DNA of 64,000 bases, taken from Porphyromonas sp. Lineage in GTDB: Bacteria; Bacteroidota; Bacteroidia; Bacteroidales; Porphyromonadaceae. Of this stretch, positions 35,503-45,347 are shown in pieces; the stretch's first letter is position 1; each line of letters opens with the position of its first letter. The DNA lies in contig JALFBN010000003.1 of NCBI GenBank assembly GCA_022772085.1, forward strand, positions 124,001-188,000, written 5' to 3'. The notes under the pieces are model-generated. The model had not been told where the DNA came from. It was given only the letters and a program-made list of their open reading frames with translations, and ran no database searches. A program made the translations under genes and the position numbers.

Positions 35503-36192
35503 TTACTTTTGATTTACCTTCTCAAAGAGATCGGGACGACGCTCTCGGGTTCGCTCCAGAGCTTGCTCCTCTTTCCATGCCTGGATTTTCGCTTCATGCC
35601 CACTGAGCAGAATATCGGGAACTTTCCATCCCCTGAAATCAGCTGGACGTGTGTAGATCGGGGGAGCAAGCAGTCCATCCTGAAATGTATCACTCAAAGC
35701 ACTCTCCACATCTCCCAATACCCCGGGAAGAAGGCGCACGATAGCATCGACCATCAATGCAGCAGGTAGTTCCCCACCCGTTAGGACAAAATCTCCAACG
35801 GAAATCTCCTTCGTGATAAAATGATCTCGAATACGCTGATCAATACCTTTGTAATGCCCACAGAGGATTAAGAGATTTTCTTTAAGACTGAGGTCATTGG
35901 CCATCCCTTGATCAAAGGTATCTCCATCGGGAGAGGTGTAGATAACTTCGTCATACACACGCTCAACCTGCAAACTCTCAATGGCTCGAACAATCGGTTC
36001 GATTTTCAGTACCATCCCGGCCTCTCCCCCAAAGGGATAATCGTCCACCCGGCGCCATTTATCTGTTGAGTAATCTCGCAAATTATGCAGAATGACCTCA
36101 GCAGCTCCCTCCCGTTGCGCGCGCCCCAAGATCGAATGAGAAATAAAGGGTTCGATCATTTCGGGAAATACGGTTATTATATCTATGTGCAT
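35503..36192 (-). CDS. trmD: tRNA (guanine37-N1)-methyltransferase
   Basis: A 229-residue SPOUT methyltransferase making m1G37, which prevents frameshifting. The knot motifs are [15 protein letters not shown] and [21 protein letters not shown]; the start [16 protein letters not shown] and the C-terminal domain ([22 protein letters not shown]) are standard. It is not in the rpsP-rimM-rplS context common elsewhere, but leads trmD-pyrE. A TACTTTTG promoter lies about 22 nt upstream. Confidence 0.96.
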   Translation of the reverse strand: MHIDIITVFPEMIEPFISHSILGRAQREGAAEVILHNLRDYSTDKWRRVDDYPFGGEAGMVLKIEPIVRAIESLQVERVYDEVIYTSPDGDTFDQGMANDLSLKENLLILCGHYKGIDQRIRDHFITKEISVGDFVLTGGELPAALMVDAIVRLLPGVLGDVESALSDTFQDGLLAPPIYTRPADFRGWKVPDILLSGHEAKIQAWKEEQALERTRERRPDLFEKVNQK

Positions 36193-36213
36193 TGTATTCT
36201 TTTCTAGTCCCTA

Positions 36214-36221
36214 CAAAAGTA
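36214..36221 (-). promoter_or_regulatory. -7 element of the trmD promoter
   Basis: TACTTTTG on the minus strand, giving a leader of about 16 nt before trmD. Confidence 0.5.
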
Positions 36222-36341
36222 CAAAGAGCTACTCAATAAGAGACAAGCCCACTCACTTTATGGTGTATCAGTTGCACAAATAGACTTCTCTCGGAATGAC
36301 GAAAGGTCCTCCTAAGGAACGACAAACGGCCTCGTTCTGCT

Positions 36342-36381
36342 GCAAAAAAAGACCCTCTAAAGAAAGATTCCTCTAGAGGGT
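36342..36381 (-). terminator. Terminator after nadE
   Basis: On the minus strand ACCCTCTA...TAGAGGGT forms an 8 bp stem followed by CTTTTTTT. It ends the minus-strand unit that includes nadE. Confidence 0.8.
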
Positions 36382-36414
36382 TTATTCTTTTAATTCTGGT
36401 CTTCACAAAAGACT

Positions 36415-38358
36415 CTACTCTTCGGGTAACTGCTCGATCTCACGGATCCACATAGAACTTACGGCATCGCTCGGCATCCGCCACTCTCCTCTAGGAGATA
36501 GGCTCACAGCACCCACCTTGGGACCATCCGGCATGCAGTTTCGTTTGTATTGTTGACTGAAAAAACGTTTGAAAAATAAAAGCATATAACGCTTTATGAT
36601 TGAGGGTGAATAGATCCCATCGAATGCCACTCTTGCCAAATAAAAGATCTTGCTGGGTTGATTCTTTTTGAACAGGAAGTGGTAGATAAAGAAGTCATGC
36701 AATTCATAAGGACCAATGAGATCTTGTGTCTTCTGCTGAGGTTGATCGCCATTACGCCCGGGGATTAACTCGGGGCTTATTGGTGTGTCAATAACATCGA
36801 GGAGCGTTTCGGACAATACTCTGTCCCCCTTAGTGCACTCCCGTGCATACCAACCAATAATCAAAGCAACAGATGTTTTGGCCACGGTTGCATTCACCGA
36901 ATACATAGACATATGGTCTCCATTGTAGGTACACCACCCAAGTGCAATCTCCGAAAGGTCTCCCGTACCGATCACAGGAGCATTGTAACGATTGGCAATA
37001 TCCATGAGTATTTGCGTTCGCTCCCTCGCCTGTACATTTTCGTATGTTGTATCTTGAATTTGAGGATCATGGCCAATAGCACTAAAATGTTGCATACAAG
37101 CCTCTGTAATATCGATCTCCTGCAAAGAGGCATTAAGTTGCTTAATCATTCGATTCGCATTGGCCAACGTACGATCGGACGTACCGAAACCGGGCATCGT
37201 TACCCCTATTATATTGCAATGAGGTAAGCCTAAAATATCGAAGGCTCGAGCTGTAACAAGAAGTGCCAGCGTTGAATCCAATCCGCCGGATATCCCCAAG
37301 ACGGCATGACTTGCCTTCATATGTCTGAGACGTTGTACCAATCCGCATACTTGTATTTGGAACATTTCCTCACAACGCTCGTCGGGATCTATTCCATCGG
37401 GCATGAAAGGATTGCGCTCGATGGGGCGATCTACCGGAGCAGACTCCTCCTCGCTCCGTAGCGCAAAGGGGATCTCTGTCAATTCCTCTTGGGTAAAGTG
37501 CGAAACGGCAGATTTAAAACTGCTATTCAATAGTCGCTCCGTTTGGACATGAGAGACGTCAATATCGCTGACAATCATGCGTTCGCAATACTCAAATCGC
37601 TTCATTTCCTTCACGATCTTGCCGATCTCGGAGATAAAGGCTTTACCTGTATAAACCAGATCTGTAGAGCTTTCTCCATAACCACAAGACACATACACAT
37701 AGCCACACAATCCCTGAGAAGATAATCCACTGATGATTGAGCGGAGATAGTTGTGCTTACCTGCATTTTCGTTGCTCGCAGACAAATTGAAGATGATGTG
37801 CGCCCCATAGAGACTTAAACGTGTACCAGGGGTATAGGGAGTCCACATATCTTCACAGATTTCTATACCAATGCCAACCCGCCCCGAGCGGAACAGAATA
37901 TTACGTCCGATAGGTACAATATGCTCACCAATCTCCACAGTCTTATATTGAAGTACATCGCTGGGAGAGAACCAACGCTTCTCTTGAAACTCTCGATAGT
38001 TAGGCAAATATGTCTTGGGAATGGCACCTAAAATACGTCCTTGTTGCAATACAACAGCACTATTAAATAGCTTCTCTTCGACACGAATGGGCATACCCAC
38101 AATAACAAGGGCACGTGTATCGGCCGTATCTTTGACTAATTGACAAAGTGCTGCATTGGCTTCATCTAGAAGGAATGGTTGCAAAAAGAGATCGCCACAC
38201 GTGTATCCGGTTATAGATAATTCGGGAAATGTAACTATTTCTACACCTTGAGAATCAGCTTGATGTACCATCTCGCTAATCCGTTCTACATTATAGTAGC
38301 AATCAGCCACTCGCACATAGGGCACAGCAGCAGCTACCTTAACATATCCATGTTTCAT
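36415..38358 (-). CDS. nadE: Glutamine-dependent NAD+ synthetase
   Basis: A 647-residue two-domain enzyme. Residues 1-280 form the nitrilase-like glutaminase (FPELSITGYTCGDL, PKTYLPNYREFQEKRWF and IGIEICEDMWTPYTPG supply Glu, Lys and Cys of the triad). Residues 330-640 form the synthetase with the PP-loop LGISGGLDSTLALLV and GTGDLSEIALGWCTYNGDHM. It amidates nicotinate adenine dinucleotide, the final step of the pathway begun by nadBCA at 7-10 kb. Confidence 0.96.
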   Translation of the reverse strand: MKHGYVKVAAAVPYVRVADCYYNVERISEMVHQADSQGVEIVTFPELSITGYTCGDLFLQPFLLDEANAALCQLVKDTADTRALVIVGMPIRVEEKLFNSAVVLQQGRILGAIPKTYLPNYREFQEKRWFSPSDVLQYKTVEIGEHIVPIGRNILFRSGRVGIGIEICEDMWTPYTPGTRLSLYGAHIIFNLSASNENAGKHNYLRSIISGLSSQGLCGYVYVSCGYGESSTDLVYTGKAFISEIGKIVKEMKRFEYCERMIVSDIDVSHVQTERLLNSSFKSAVSHFTQEELTEIPFALRSEEESAPVDRPIERNPFMPDGIDPDERCEEMFQIQVCGLVQRLRHMKASHAVLGISGGLDSTLALLVTARAFDILGLPHCNIIGVTMPGFGTSDRTLANANRMIKQLNASLQEIDITEACMQHFSAIGHDPQIQDTTYENVQARERTQILMDIANRYNAPVIGTGDLSEIALGWCTYNGDHMSMYSVNATVAKTSVALIIGWYARECTKGDRVLSETLLDVIDTPISPELIPGRNGDQPQQKTQDLIGPYELHDFFIYHFLFKKNQPSKIFYLARVAFDGIYSPSIIKRYMLLFFKRFFSQQYKRNCMPDGPKVGAVSLSPRGEWRMPSDAVSSMWIREIEQLPEE

Positions 38359-38383
38359 CTATACTTATATTTTTAAGATGTTA

Positions 38384-39445
38384 TTATTTCGTATATAAAC
38401 CCGTTTGACGATACGCCAAGACCTGCTTATTGATATAGGTGATAGCCGCCTCTATAAGAGTATCTTTTCCCTGACTAATATCGTTTGGATCGAGATCTAC
38501 CTTGTAATGAGGAGCAATGCCATGCTCTACATGCTGATCGTTGGCATCCGTCATCACTGATGCAGAGTAACGCACAGCCCATCCGTTTGGGAGTTCACTA
38601 CTACGAGGTAAACCGCCACCTCCTCCCGTTGTATCGCCCATAAGCGTCACAAAAGGTAAGTGCTTTACATTCATAGAAAAATCGTTTGCGGCACTAAAAA
38701 CACCTCGATTCGTAAGCACAACAACAGGTCTGAGCCATTTGATCCCCACCTTCAGCGTATCCAAGTAGACGGGAACGGGTTCGGAGAAATCACGATGCCC
38801 CGGCCCCGTTTTGTGGCGCATGTAGCCCGTTAAAACACGCTTATCGGTAAAGTGAGAGGCCAATAGAGTCGAATAAGATACATACCCACCTCCATTGTTC
38901 CTAATATCTATGATAAGCCCTTTACATTTAGATAGGCGTGCAAAAGCCGAAGAGATACCGGACTCAGACAGTGTACTGGAGAAGCTGTTATACATCAAGT
39001 ATCCAATACTATCTTTTGTGTGTTCGGCATAACTAACCGGAGCATAATAGAGTCCTCCTGCGATGCGATAAGAGTCTCCTAAGTAGCGACGACGCACCTT
39101 GTCATCCAACTGAGAAGGATAATCTTGATACCATCGAGAGTAACGGCTCACATCAAAAGGTGATGTCAAATTAACGTGTCCGTCCTTGAGTTCTGAGAGC
39201 AACATCTCCATAACATCAAATAGAGAATCCTGTCCCATATCGTTACCAATCAATGGTAAATACTTCTGATACATATCTTCCCAAGTCGAGTCTTTAGGGA
39301 GTTTTTCGTCAAAGTAACAATATCCCTTATCCAAGACCTCCCACAGAGCACGGTAATTCGTTGCAGGTGAGGGGGAGTAATTTCCCTTTGTTGTACAACT
39401 CAAGACAAGCAGAAGCAGTACTATTGTAATCCCAAAACGATTCAT
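38384..39445 (-). CDS. S41 family peptidase, lipoprotein
   Basis: A 353-residue tail-specific-protease-like protein with a lipoprotein signal (IVLLLLVLSC, Cys 17). The tricorn-like N-terminal part (YRALWEVLDKGYCYFDEKL) is followed by the S41 core: GLIIDIRNNGGGYVSYS, PVVVLTNRGVFSAANDF with the likely nucleophilic Ser, and MGDTTGGGGGLPRS. A separate PDZ domain is not obvious. Substrate unknown. It is 25 nt upstream of nadE and 32 nt after the DUF3316 gene. Confidence 0.88.
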   Translation of the reverse strand: MNRFGITIVLLLLVLSCTTKGNYSPSPATNYRALWEVLDKGYCYFDEKLPKDSTWEDMYQKYLPLIGNDMGQDSLFDVMEMLLSELKDGHVNLTSPFDVSRYSRWYQDYPSQLDDKVRRRYLGDSYRIAGGLYYAPVSYAEHTKDSIGYLMYNSFSSTLSESGISSAFARLSKCKGLIIDIRNNGGGYVSYSTLLASHFTDKRVLTGYMRHKTGPGHRDFSEPVPVYLDTLKVGIKWLRPVVVLTNRGVFSAANDFSMNVKHLPFVTLMGDTTGGGGGLPRSSELPNGWAVRYSASVMTDANDQHVEHGIAPHYKVDLDPNDISQGKDTLIEAAITYINKQVLAYRQTGLYTK

Positions 39446-39477
39446 ACAGGTGTAGTTTTATGTGACACTACGAAAAA

Positions 39478-40353
39478 CTAAATCCCAAACAAAGCAGACT
39501 GATGGAGCCCGGACGTTGTTGCCCTCCGCCCCAGGAGGTAAAGAGATTCAAAGCTGAATCCAATGAGCCCCACATGTTGCGTATGTTGCCATACGAGCCC
39601 GTTCAAAAACAATCGATCATATTGCAATCGATAGCCCAACTGGAGCGTACAAACATTCCAAAGGGGGATATCAATGCGCGCTTGTGTGGTACTATAACTC
39701 GCATTGTGCGGAGCAGTGAAAGCAAGAGATTTCAACGCTCCACCTGCGAGGAACTGCTGTTCATAATAGCTCTGTCCATAACCGATGCTGCTGGAGAGAC
39801 CAAGCAATCCGTAAGAGGTCCAAACTCGAATACTTACAGGCCATGTTTCGCTTGGAATTCGATAGGCTAAGAGTACTGTGGCCGTAAGGTCTCCTTTGGC
39901 ATCCAAAGTAGCGGGATTATTCCCATTTCGCGAGTGCAAGCGTCCCCCTCCTCCGATGCGTATGCCGGGTCCCGCGAGCAGATTCAAACCACGGGGAAGT
40001 TGCCAACGATACATCGCTTGGGGATGAAACTCGCCTCTGTAATAGGTCATACCTGCATTGCCCGCAGGATTCAAAGTAAAAGCATAGTCAAAAGTACCAT
40101 CTAACATCAGCATCCACGCGGAGGGTACTCTTCCCACAGGAACTTCGGAGTGCGCAGAAATAGAATAAGATTTCCCCCCATAAGGTAAGGGAGAGAGATA
40201 TTGATCTTGGTTATACATTCCTCCCATGCCAACCGTGACAGCAGTATAAGTCGATCGGGGGAGGATCTCCTCTTCGGAGCTTTGAACTTGTGCCATAGAT
40301 ACCCGTGGCAAAGCAATTAAAAGTCCTACAGAAATGAAATACTTCAGTTTCAT
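39478..40353 (-). CDS. DUF3316 family protein, probable outer-membrane barrel
   Basis: About 291 residues from ATG 40353 (MKLKYFISVGLLIALP); the ORF track uses a GTG ten codons earlier that overlaps the parC stop, which is also possible. A signal peptide ends at VSMAQ. The mature protein has barrel-like strands with Gly/Tyr turns (YRWQLPRGLNLLAGPGIRIG, CTLQLGYRLQYDRLFLNG), matching my memory of DUF3316 proteins. Function unknown. Confidence 0.65.
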   Translation of the reverse strand: MKLKYFISVGLLIALPRVSMAQVQSSEEEILPRSTYTAVTVGMGGMYNQDQYLSPLPYGGKSYSISAHSEVPVGRVPSAWMLMLDGTFDYAFTLNPAGNAGMTYYRGEFHPQAMYRWQLPRGLNLLAGPGIRIGGGGRLHSRNGNNPATLDAKGDLTATVLLAYRIPSETWPVSIRVWTSYGLLGLSSSIGYGQSYYEQQFLAGGALKSLAFTAPHNASYSTTQARIDIPLWNVCTLQLGYRLQYDRLFLNGLVWQHTQHVGLIGFSFESLYLLGRRATTSGLHQSALFGI

Positions 40354-40379
40354 AAGCAACGTACTTTTTATGACATTAC

Positions 40380-43055
40380 TCACTCCAAATCTTGTTCCCT
40401 AAAAAGTTTAGAACCGGAGGCCTTCACTTCTAAACTTTCAGCCCTCGAGTTTTCCAACTCCAGGTCTTCGTCTAAGGAGAGCTCCTCCTCAGAGTTGGGC
40501 GAAATATCCTCAACTCGTAGGATTTCTCGTGTTGATAAGCGTTTTCCCTTTGCTCGTACACTCTTCACAGCAATGAAGTTTGCAGCATCAATCTCCTCGG
40601 GAATGCGTCCCTCATCGCGACCTCCGAAAATCAAGGAGAATCGTGCTTGAGTTGCGTCACTATAAGCAATGAGTTTATTGCCTTCACCTTGGATCAGAAT
40701 GGGTTTCTTGGAATCCTCCAATTGACAGCGCTTGAGATAATGGTACCCTTGTTCCTCATCAAAATAGATCACTGTCCAGATTTTGTTTGCATCAAACTTT
40801 TCAATCCGAGTCGTTCCCTCCATGAAGTAATTCGATTCTCCAAAATCGGTTGTATAGACGTTACCATCTTTTGCAAATACAAGTAGACGATCATCGGCCT
40901 CAAATTCGCCAATAAACTCTCCCTGTCCATTGTAATTAATCCTCATAACATCACGGTCAAACCACACCTTGCGCCCTCCAAGAGTGGATCCCCCTCGGTA
41001 CTTGAGCGTGATACGTTGTACCTCGGCTTTGGTGACCAATTTGCCTTTGGCACTACGACCTCGTATGGGGATTTCACTAAAGCTTTTCTCAAAAACGAGA
41101 ACACGCATACGCGGTTGTGGTTTCAGAGAAATACGCACAGTTTCAGCCTCTCCATTCGGATTTACAGAGAGATAGGTAATGCGAGACCCCTCTTCCTCAT
41201 CTATGAGATTGTAATCTTTGTCCCTGCTGATCCCCGTAATACTGCATCGCTTGATCAACCAAGGTCCCTTTTTTCCTTGACGATAGATAATGTTGTATAT
41301 CGTACGATTATCGTTGCGTCGGAATCGATTGATGTAAAGAACTTCACCCTTACCAATGAACTTCTTATCCTCTATCTTAGTAATACGGTAAGTACCATTT
41401 CGAAAGATGACAATCATTTCATCGAGCAAAGAGCACTCAGCGATGAACTCGGCATTCTTCAGTCCCGTACCTGCAAATCCACCTTCTCTATCGAAGTACA
41501 ATTTTTCAGTGGCCTCAATGACTTTAGTTGCTTCTATCGTGCCAAAACGGGTCAGTGTAGTCTTCCTACTCCACTCAGCCCCAAACTCTTTAAGTAAATG
41601 CTCGTAGTAATCGATGGTATACTGTGTACTATTGGACAGGTTCTTTTTGATGCGCTCCGCCTCCTTAGTCAATTGTGCGATCAATTCTTCGTGCTTCTCT
41701 ATATTGAATCGCAGGATACGAGCCATCTTGATCTCCAACAGATGCTTTAGGTCTGCGTCTGTTATGGGACGAATAAATACAATCCTCTCAAGGGCTTCAA
41801 TCCTATTTCGGATGTGTTGCAAAGCCTCAAGTTCGTTCTTAGCCTCTTCAAAAGTCTTATCCTTATAGATGCGATTTTCAATAAAAATTCGCTCCAAAGT
41901 AGCCGTTATGAGGGTATTCTGTACCTCTTCCAGGCGGTATTGCAGCTGAGCGATAAGGTGCTCCTTTGTTTTATCTGCACTGTAGCGGAGCAAGTCCGAT
42001 ACGCCTAAAAAAACCGGAGTACCATCCTTAATAACACAAGCATTAGGAGAAAGCCCGATCTCGCAATCGGTAAAGGCGTAAAGCCCGTCAATCGTCTTAT
42101 CTGAAGAGACCCCGGCAGGCAGTTGAATCCGAATATCCGCAGTAGCGGCGGTCATGTCATCAATGTGCTTGATCTTGATCTTTCCCTTTTCATTTGCCTT
42201 CAGGATTGATTCAATAAGTGTCGAGGTCGTCTTGCCAAAAGGCAACTCTGTAATACTCAATACACGATCCTCCAACTTCTCGATCTTAGCACGGCACTTC
42301 AAAGCCCCCCCTCGATGTCCATCGTTATAACGATCTATATCGAGCAGTCCCCCTGTCGGAAAGTCGGGATATAACTCGAATTCTTCGCCTTTGAGATAGG
42401 CAATAGCAGATTCCAACAATTCCTTAGGATTATGAGGATAAATACGCGAGGACAGACCAACAGCAATCCCCTCTGCTCCCTGGGCCAATAGTAGAGGGAA
42501 GCGTACAGGAAGGGCTATGGGCTCCTCTGCAGTACCATCATAGGTTCGCTTCCATTCCGTCAGTTTATTGTCGAAAAGGATCTCCAAGGCAAGAGGAGAC
42601 AGCTTTGCCTCAATATATCGACCTGCAGCCGCATCATCACCCGTAAGTATATTCCCCCAGTTACCTTGTGTATCTATGAGGAACCCCTTTTGCCCCAATT
42701 GTACTAATGCATCGTTAATGGAAGCATCTCCATGGGGATGGTATGCCATGGTCTGCCCCACAATCTTAGCGACTTTATGCAGATGCCCATTTTCAAAATG
42801 CTGCATGGCGTATAAAATACGGCGTTGTACGGGCTTCAATCCATCTTCTATATGAGGAACGGCTCGCTCTAAAATTACGTAAGAGGCATAGTCCAAGAAC
42901 CAAGTACGATACATCTGAGGAAGCGAATGCAAGCGCTCCTCCAGCAAACGTGAAGAGGGATTGAAATTATCCTCTTCAGAACTTCGAAGATCAGCTTTCC
43001 CCTCTGTATCCTTCAAATATGGGTTGTGATCGGGAGTTTCTAATGGGTCACTCAT
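40380..43055 (-). CDS. parC: DNA topoisomerase IV subunit A
   Basis: An 891-residue type IIA topoisomerase A subunit. The winged-helix/tower start reads LERAVPHIEDGLKPVQRRIL, AYHPHGDASINDALVQLGQ and NWGNILTGDDAAAGRYIEAKLSP with catalytic Y147. The GyrA-box strength of the C-terminal beta-pinwheel is low (RGRSAKGKLVTKAEV instead of the gyrase Q-R-R-G-G-K-G), and the length and start match Bacteroidetes ParC rather than GyrA. parE is not adjacent. The tail after residue 830 is acidic. Confidence 0.88.
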   Translation of the reverse strand: MSDPLETPDHNPYLKDTEGKADLRSSEEDNFNPSSRLLEERLHSLPQMYRTWFLDYASYVILERAVPHIEDGLKPVQRRILYAMQHFENGHLHKVAKIVGQTMAYHPHGDASINDALVQLGQKGFLIDTQGNWGNILTGDDAAAGRYIEAKLSPLALEILFDNKLTEWKRTYDGTAEEPIALPVRFPLLLAQGAEGIAVGLSSRIYPHNPKELLESAIAYLKGEEFELYPDFPTGGLLDIDRYNDGHRGGALKCRAKIEKLEDRVLSITELPFGKTTSTLIESILKANEKGKIKIKHIDDMTAATADIRIQLPAGVSSDKTIDGLYAFTDCEIGLSPNACVIKDGTPVFLGVSDLLRYSADKTKEHLIAQLQYRLEEVQNTLITATLERIFIENRIYKDKTFEEAKNELEALQHIRNRIEALERIVFIRPITDADLKHLLEIKMARILRFNIEKHEELIAQLTKEAERIKKNLSNSTQYTIDYYEHLLKEFGAEWSRKTTLTRFGTIEATKVIEATEKLYFDREGGFAGTGLKNAEFIAECSLLDEMIVIFRNGTYRITKIEDKKFIGKGEVLYINRFRRNDNRTIYNIIYRQGKKGPWLIKRCSITGISRDKDYNLIDEEEGSRITYLSVNPNGEAETVRISLKPQPRMRVLVFEKSFSEIPIRGRSAKGKLVTKAEVQRITLKYRGGSTLGGRKVWFDRDVMRINYNGQGEFIGEFEADDRLLVFAKDGNVYTTDFGESNYFMEGTTRIEKFDANKIWTVIYFDEEQGYHYLKRCQLEDSKKPILIQGEGNKLIAYSDATQARFSLIFGGRDEGRIPEEIDAANFIAVKSVRAKGKRLSTREILRVEDISPNSEEELSLDEDLELENSRAESLEVKASGSKLFREQDLE

Positions 43056-43083
43056 TTATTTAGACCTAAAATAGTTTTACTTG

Positions 43084-43092
43084 GCAAAGATA
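43084..43092 (-). promoter_or_regulatory. -7 element of the parC promoter
   Basis: TATCTTTGC on the minus strand matches TAnnTTTGC fully, in the 47-nt gap before parC; predicted leader about 22 nt. Confidence 0.55.
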
Positions 43093-43102
43093 TAGCTAAA
43101 AA

Positions 43103-43933
43103 TTACTCCGATTGCTGTGTTCGTAGAGAATGAATCAAAAGACGTTCTTGGTCTTGACGAGAGGTGGCTCCATGCAGTATAACCCGCTCCCAAGTCCCAT
43201 AATTGGGATTTGGTATTACAATAAATTTTCTGCCAAACTCGGTTCGGAATTTCAGAAGAGCCTCCTCCCGGTCCTTGCTGTTTAGTGAATCAAAGAGGTG
43301 ATCAAAGTCTCCCAAATTATCCCCTAAGAGTAGCAGGACATTGTAATTATTCATAATTTCCGTCCTCCGATCGCTTTTGTCAGAAGAGTCTTTTCTTAGA
43401 AGAAGATGATCGTCGTCCACACTTGGGAATCCGAATCTGTGAAGATTCTCTATGGTTCCCTCTCGATTGACCTCATCCCGATTGGAGACGTAGAAGATCT
43501 CGACCCCTCGATCTTGAGCGAAGCAAAAGAAATCCAAAGCACCCATTAGGGTATCAGCTGCTGCCAATTCACACCATTCATTCCACGATTGAGACGAAAA
43601 GTCTTTTCCTCTCAATGCCAAATGAACTGCGTTGGGCGTATTGTCCAATATGGTCTCATCAATATCGGTAATAATGGCCCACGGCTTGGCTCCATTCTTT
43701 ACAGCTCCCGAAGTTGCCTGTTCCACGCGCTCTCTCGCAATATTGTAAGCTTGCTGACAGAGAGCTTTGTACTCCGCAGATTGTTGGATCCATGCCGAGG
43801 TGTACAACTTTCCTCCTATCAAGGCAGACCCTGAAGTCGTGTGGGTATCGCCCACAATACGCGTTGTAACGATACAACTACTAATGAAAATAGATACTAG
43901 AAGTACGAAGAAAATCCTATTCAATTTGCTCAT
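43103..43933 (-). CDS. e(P4)-like acid phosphatase / 5'-nucleotidase lipoprotein
   Basis: About 276 residues from ATG 43933; the track start overlaps radA and is unlikely. The signal peptide ends in IFISSC, so the product is a lipoprotein. HAD-superfamily motifs are IITDIDETILDNTP (nucleophile DxDET), FYVSNRDE and LLLGDNLGDFDHLFD. Such outer-membrane phosphatases release phosphate or nucleosides from nucleotides, including NMN and NAD in Haemophilus; a link to NAD salvage here is only inference. It is 13 nt after radA. Confidence 0.9.
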   Translation of the reverse strand: MSKLNRIFFVLLVSIFISSCIVTTRIVGDTHTTSGSALIGGKLYTSAWIQQSAEYKALCQQAYNIARERVEQATSGAVKNGAKPWAIITDIDETILDNTPNAVHLALRGKDFSSQSWNEWCELAAADTLMGALDFFCFAQDRGVEIFYVSNRDEVNREGTIENLHRFGFPSVDDDHLLLRKDSSDKSDRRTEIMNNYNVLLLLGDNLGDFDHLFDSLNSKDREEALLKFRTEFGRKFIVIPNPNYGTWERVILHGATSRQDQERLLIHSLRTQQSE

Positions 43934-43946
43934 AATAAACTCTCTA

Positions 43947-45335
43947 TTATTGACCGGAAAACAGAATGCGAAAGGCTTCTTCAACGCCACTACAAGGGTG
44001 AACCCGAATCCCGTTTTTCCTCATTTGCATAACACCCGGCATATTACTTTTGGGAATTACAATATCTCGAAATCCGATGCGCTCAGCTTCAGCAATACGT
44101 TGCTCAATACGTTGAATCGCTCGGATTTCGCCCGACAATCCCACCTCCCCTGCGATACAAAATGCGGAGGGAATGGCTCTATCCAAGCCCGAAGACAAGA
44201 CGGCAGCAAGTACGGCTAAGTCCACAGCAGGATCGTTGATATGAATGCCTCCGGCAATATTCAGAAAAACATCTTGTTTGATCAATTTGAATCCGGCACG
44301 TTTTTCGAGTACTGCAAGTAACATATTGAGACGCCTGAGATCAAATCCGGTGGCACTTCTTTGAGGATTAGCATAGATGGCACTGCTCACCAAGGCTTGG
44401 GTCTCTATCAGTAGCGGCCTCACCCCCTCCATAGCAACGGCTACGGCTCTGCCACTCAAGCCCTCCATGTTTTTAGAGGTGAGGTGCTCTGAGGGATTCT
44501 CGACCCCCAAAAGCCCCGAACTTCGCATTTCGTAAATACCGAGTTCACTAGTACTGCCAAAGCGGTTTTTACTCGCTCGTAATATGCGATATAGAAAGTG
44601 TTTGTCTCCCTCGAACTGGAGGACCGTATCTACCGTGTGCTCCAATACTTTAGGTCCTGCGATAGACCCCTCTTTGGTAATGTGCCCGATCACAATGACA
44701 GAGACGCCTTGTGTTTTGGCATATTGCAACAAGATATTAGCACTCTCTCGGATTTGCGAAGGAGAGCCCGGGCTACTCTCCGAAAGGGATGTCGCAACGG
44801 TCTGAATGGAATCAATCACCAGCAAATCAGGTTTTACCTGCTGAGCCGTCTCCAAAATAGCCTCTATGGAGGTGGAACAATAGATAAGACACTCACTATC
44901 TTTTCCTCCCAACCGCTCCGCTCTCATCTTAAGTTGTTGCTCACTCTCCTCACCCGAGACATAGAGAGTGCGCAATGTGCTAAGACGAATAACCGTTTGC
45001 AGTATCAGCGTTGATTTGCCAATCCCGGGTTCTCCTCCCAAAAGTGTAAAGGAACCGCGAACCAAACCTCCACCTAATACGCGATTGAATTCGCCATCTT
45101 TTAGATCCCAACGAGCTTCCCCCTTGGCCTCTATTTGAGAAAGGGGTAAGGGCTTTTGCCCTACTCGCCCCCCTGCAATGCGATCAACAACAAGATTTCC
45201 TTTGGAGGACGTTGAGGTAATTTGAATCTCCTTTACAGTATTCCACTGCCTGCAATTCGTACACTGTCCCTGCCATTTAGAATAGACAGCCCCACACTCT
45301 GCACACACAAAAGAGGTCTTCTCACGCATGGACAT
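43947..45335 (-). CDS. radA: DNA repair protein RadA
   Basis: A 462-residue RecA-related branch-migration protein. The zinc finger is FVCAECGAVYSKWQGQCTNC, Walker A LGGEPGIGKSTLILQ, the RadA-specific KNRFG motif is in SKNRFGSTSELG, and the C-terminal Lon-like domain carries VSSAIYANPQRSATGFD and AGEVGLSGEIRAIQR. Start and length are normal. It follows the amidinotransferase gene by 12 nt. Confidence 0.96.
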   Translation of the reverse strand: MSMREKTSFVCAECGAVYSKWQGQCTNCRQWNTVKEIQITSTSSKGNLVVDRIAGGRVGQKPLPLSQIEAKGEARWDLKDGEFNRVLGGGLVRGSFTLLGGEPGIGKSTLILQTVIRLSTLRTLYVSGEESEQQLKMRAERLGGKDSECLIYCSTSIEAILETAQQVKPDLLVIDSIQTVATSLSESSPGSPSQIRESANILLQYAKTQGVSVIVIGHITKEGSIAGPKVLEHTVDTVLQFEGDKHFLYRILRASKNRFGSTSELGIYEMRSSGLLGVENPSEHLTSKNMEGLSGRAVAVAMEGVRPLLIETQALVSSAIYANPQRSATGFDLRRLNMLLAVLEKRAGFKLIKQDVFLNIAGGIHINDPAVDLAVLAAVLSSGLDRAIPSAFCIAGEVGLSGEIRAIQRIEQRIAEAERIGFRDIVIPKSNMPGVMQMRKNGIRVHPCSGVEEAFRILFSGQ

Positions 45336-45347
45336 CCATCATGCAAA

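Noticed and set aside
40380-43055. gyrA instead of parC
   Set aside because: The C-terminal domain lacks a proper GyrA box (QRRGGKG), and the start and length fit Bacteroidetes ParC; not absolutely excluded.
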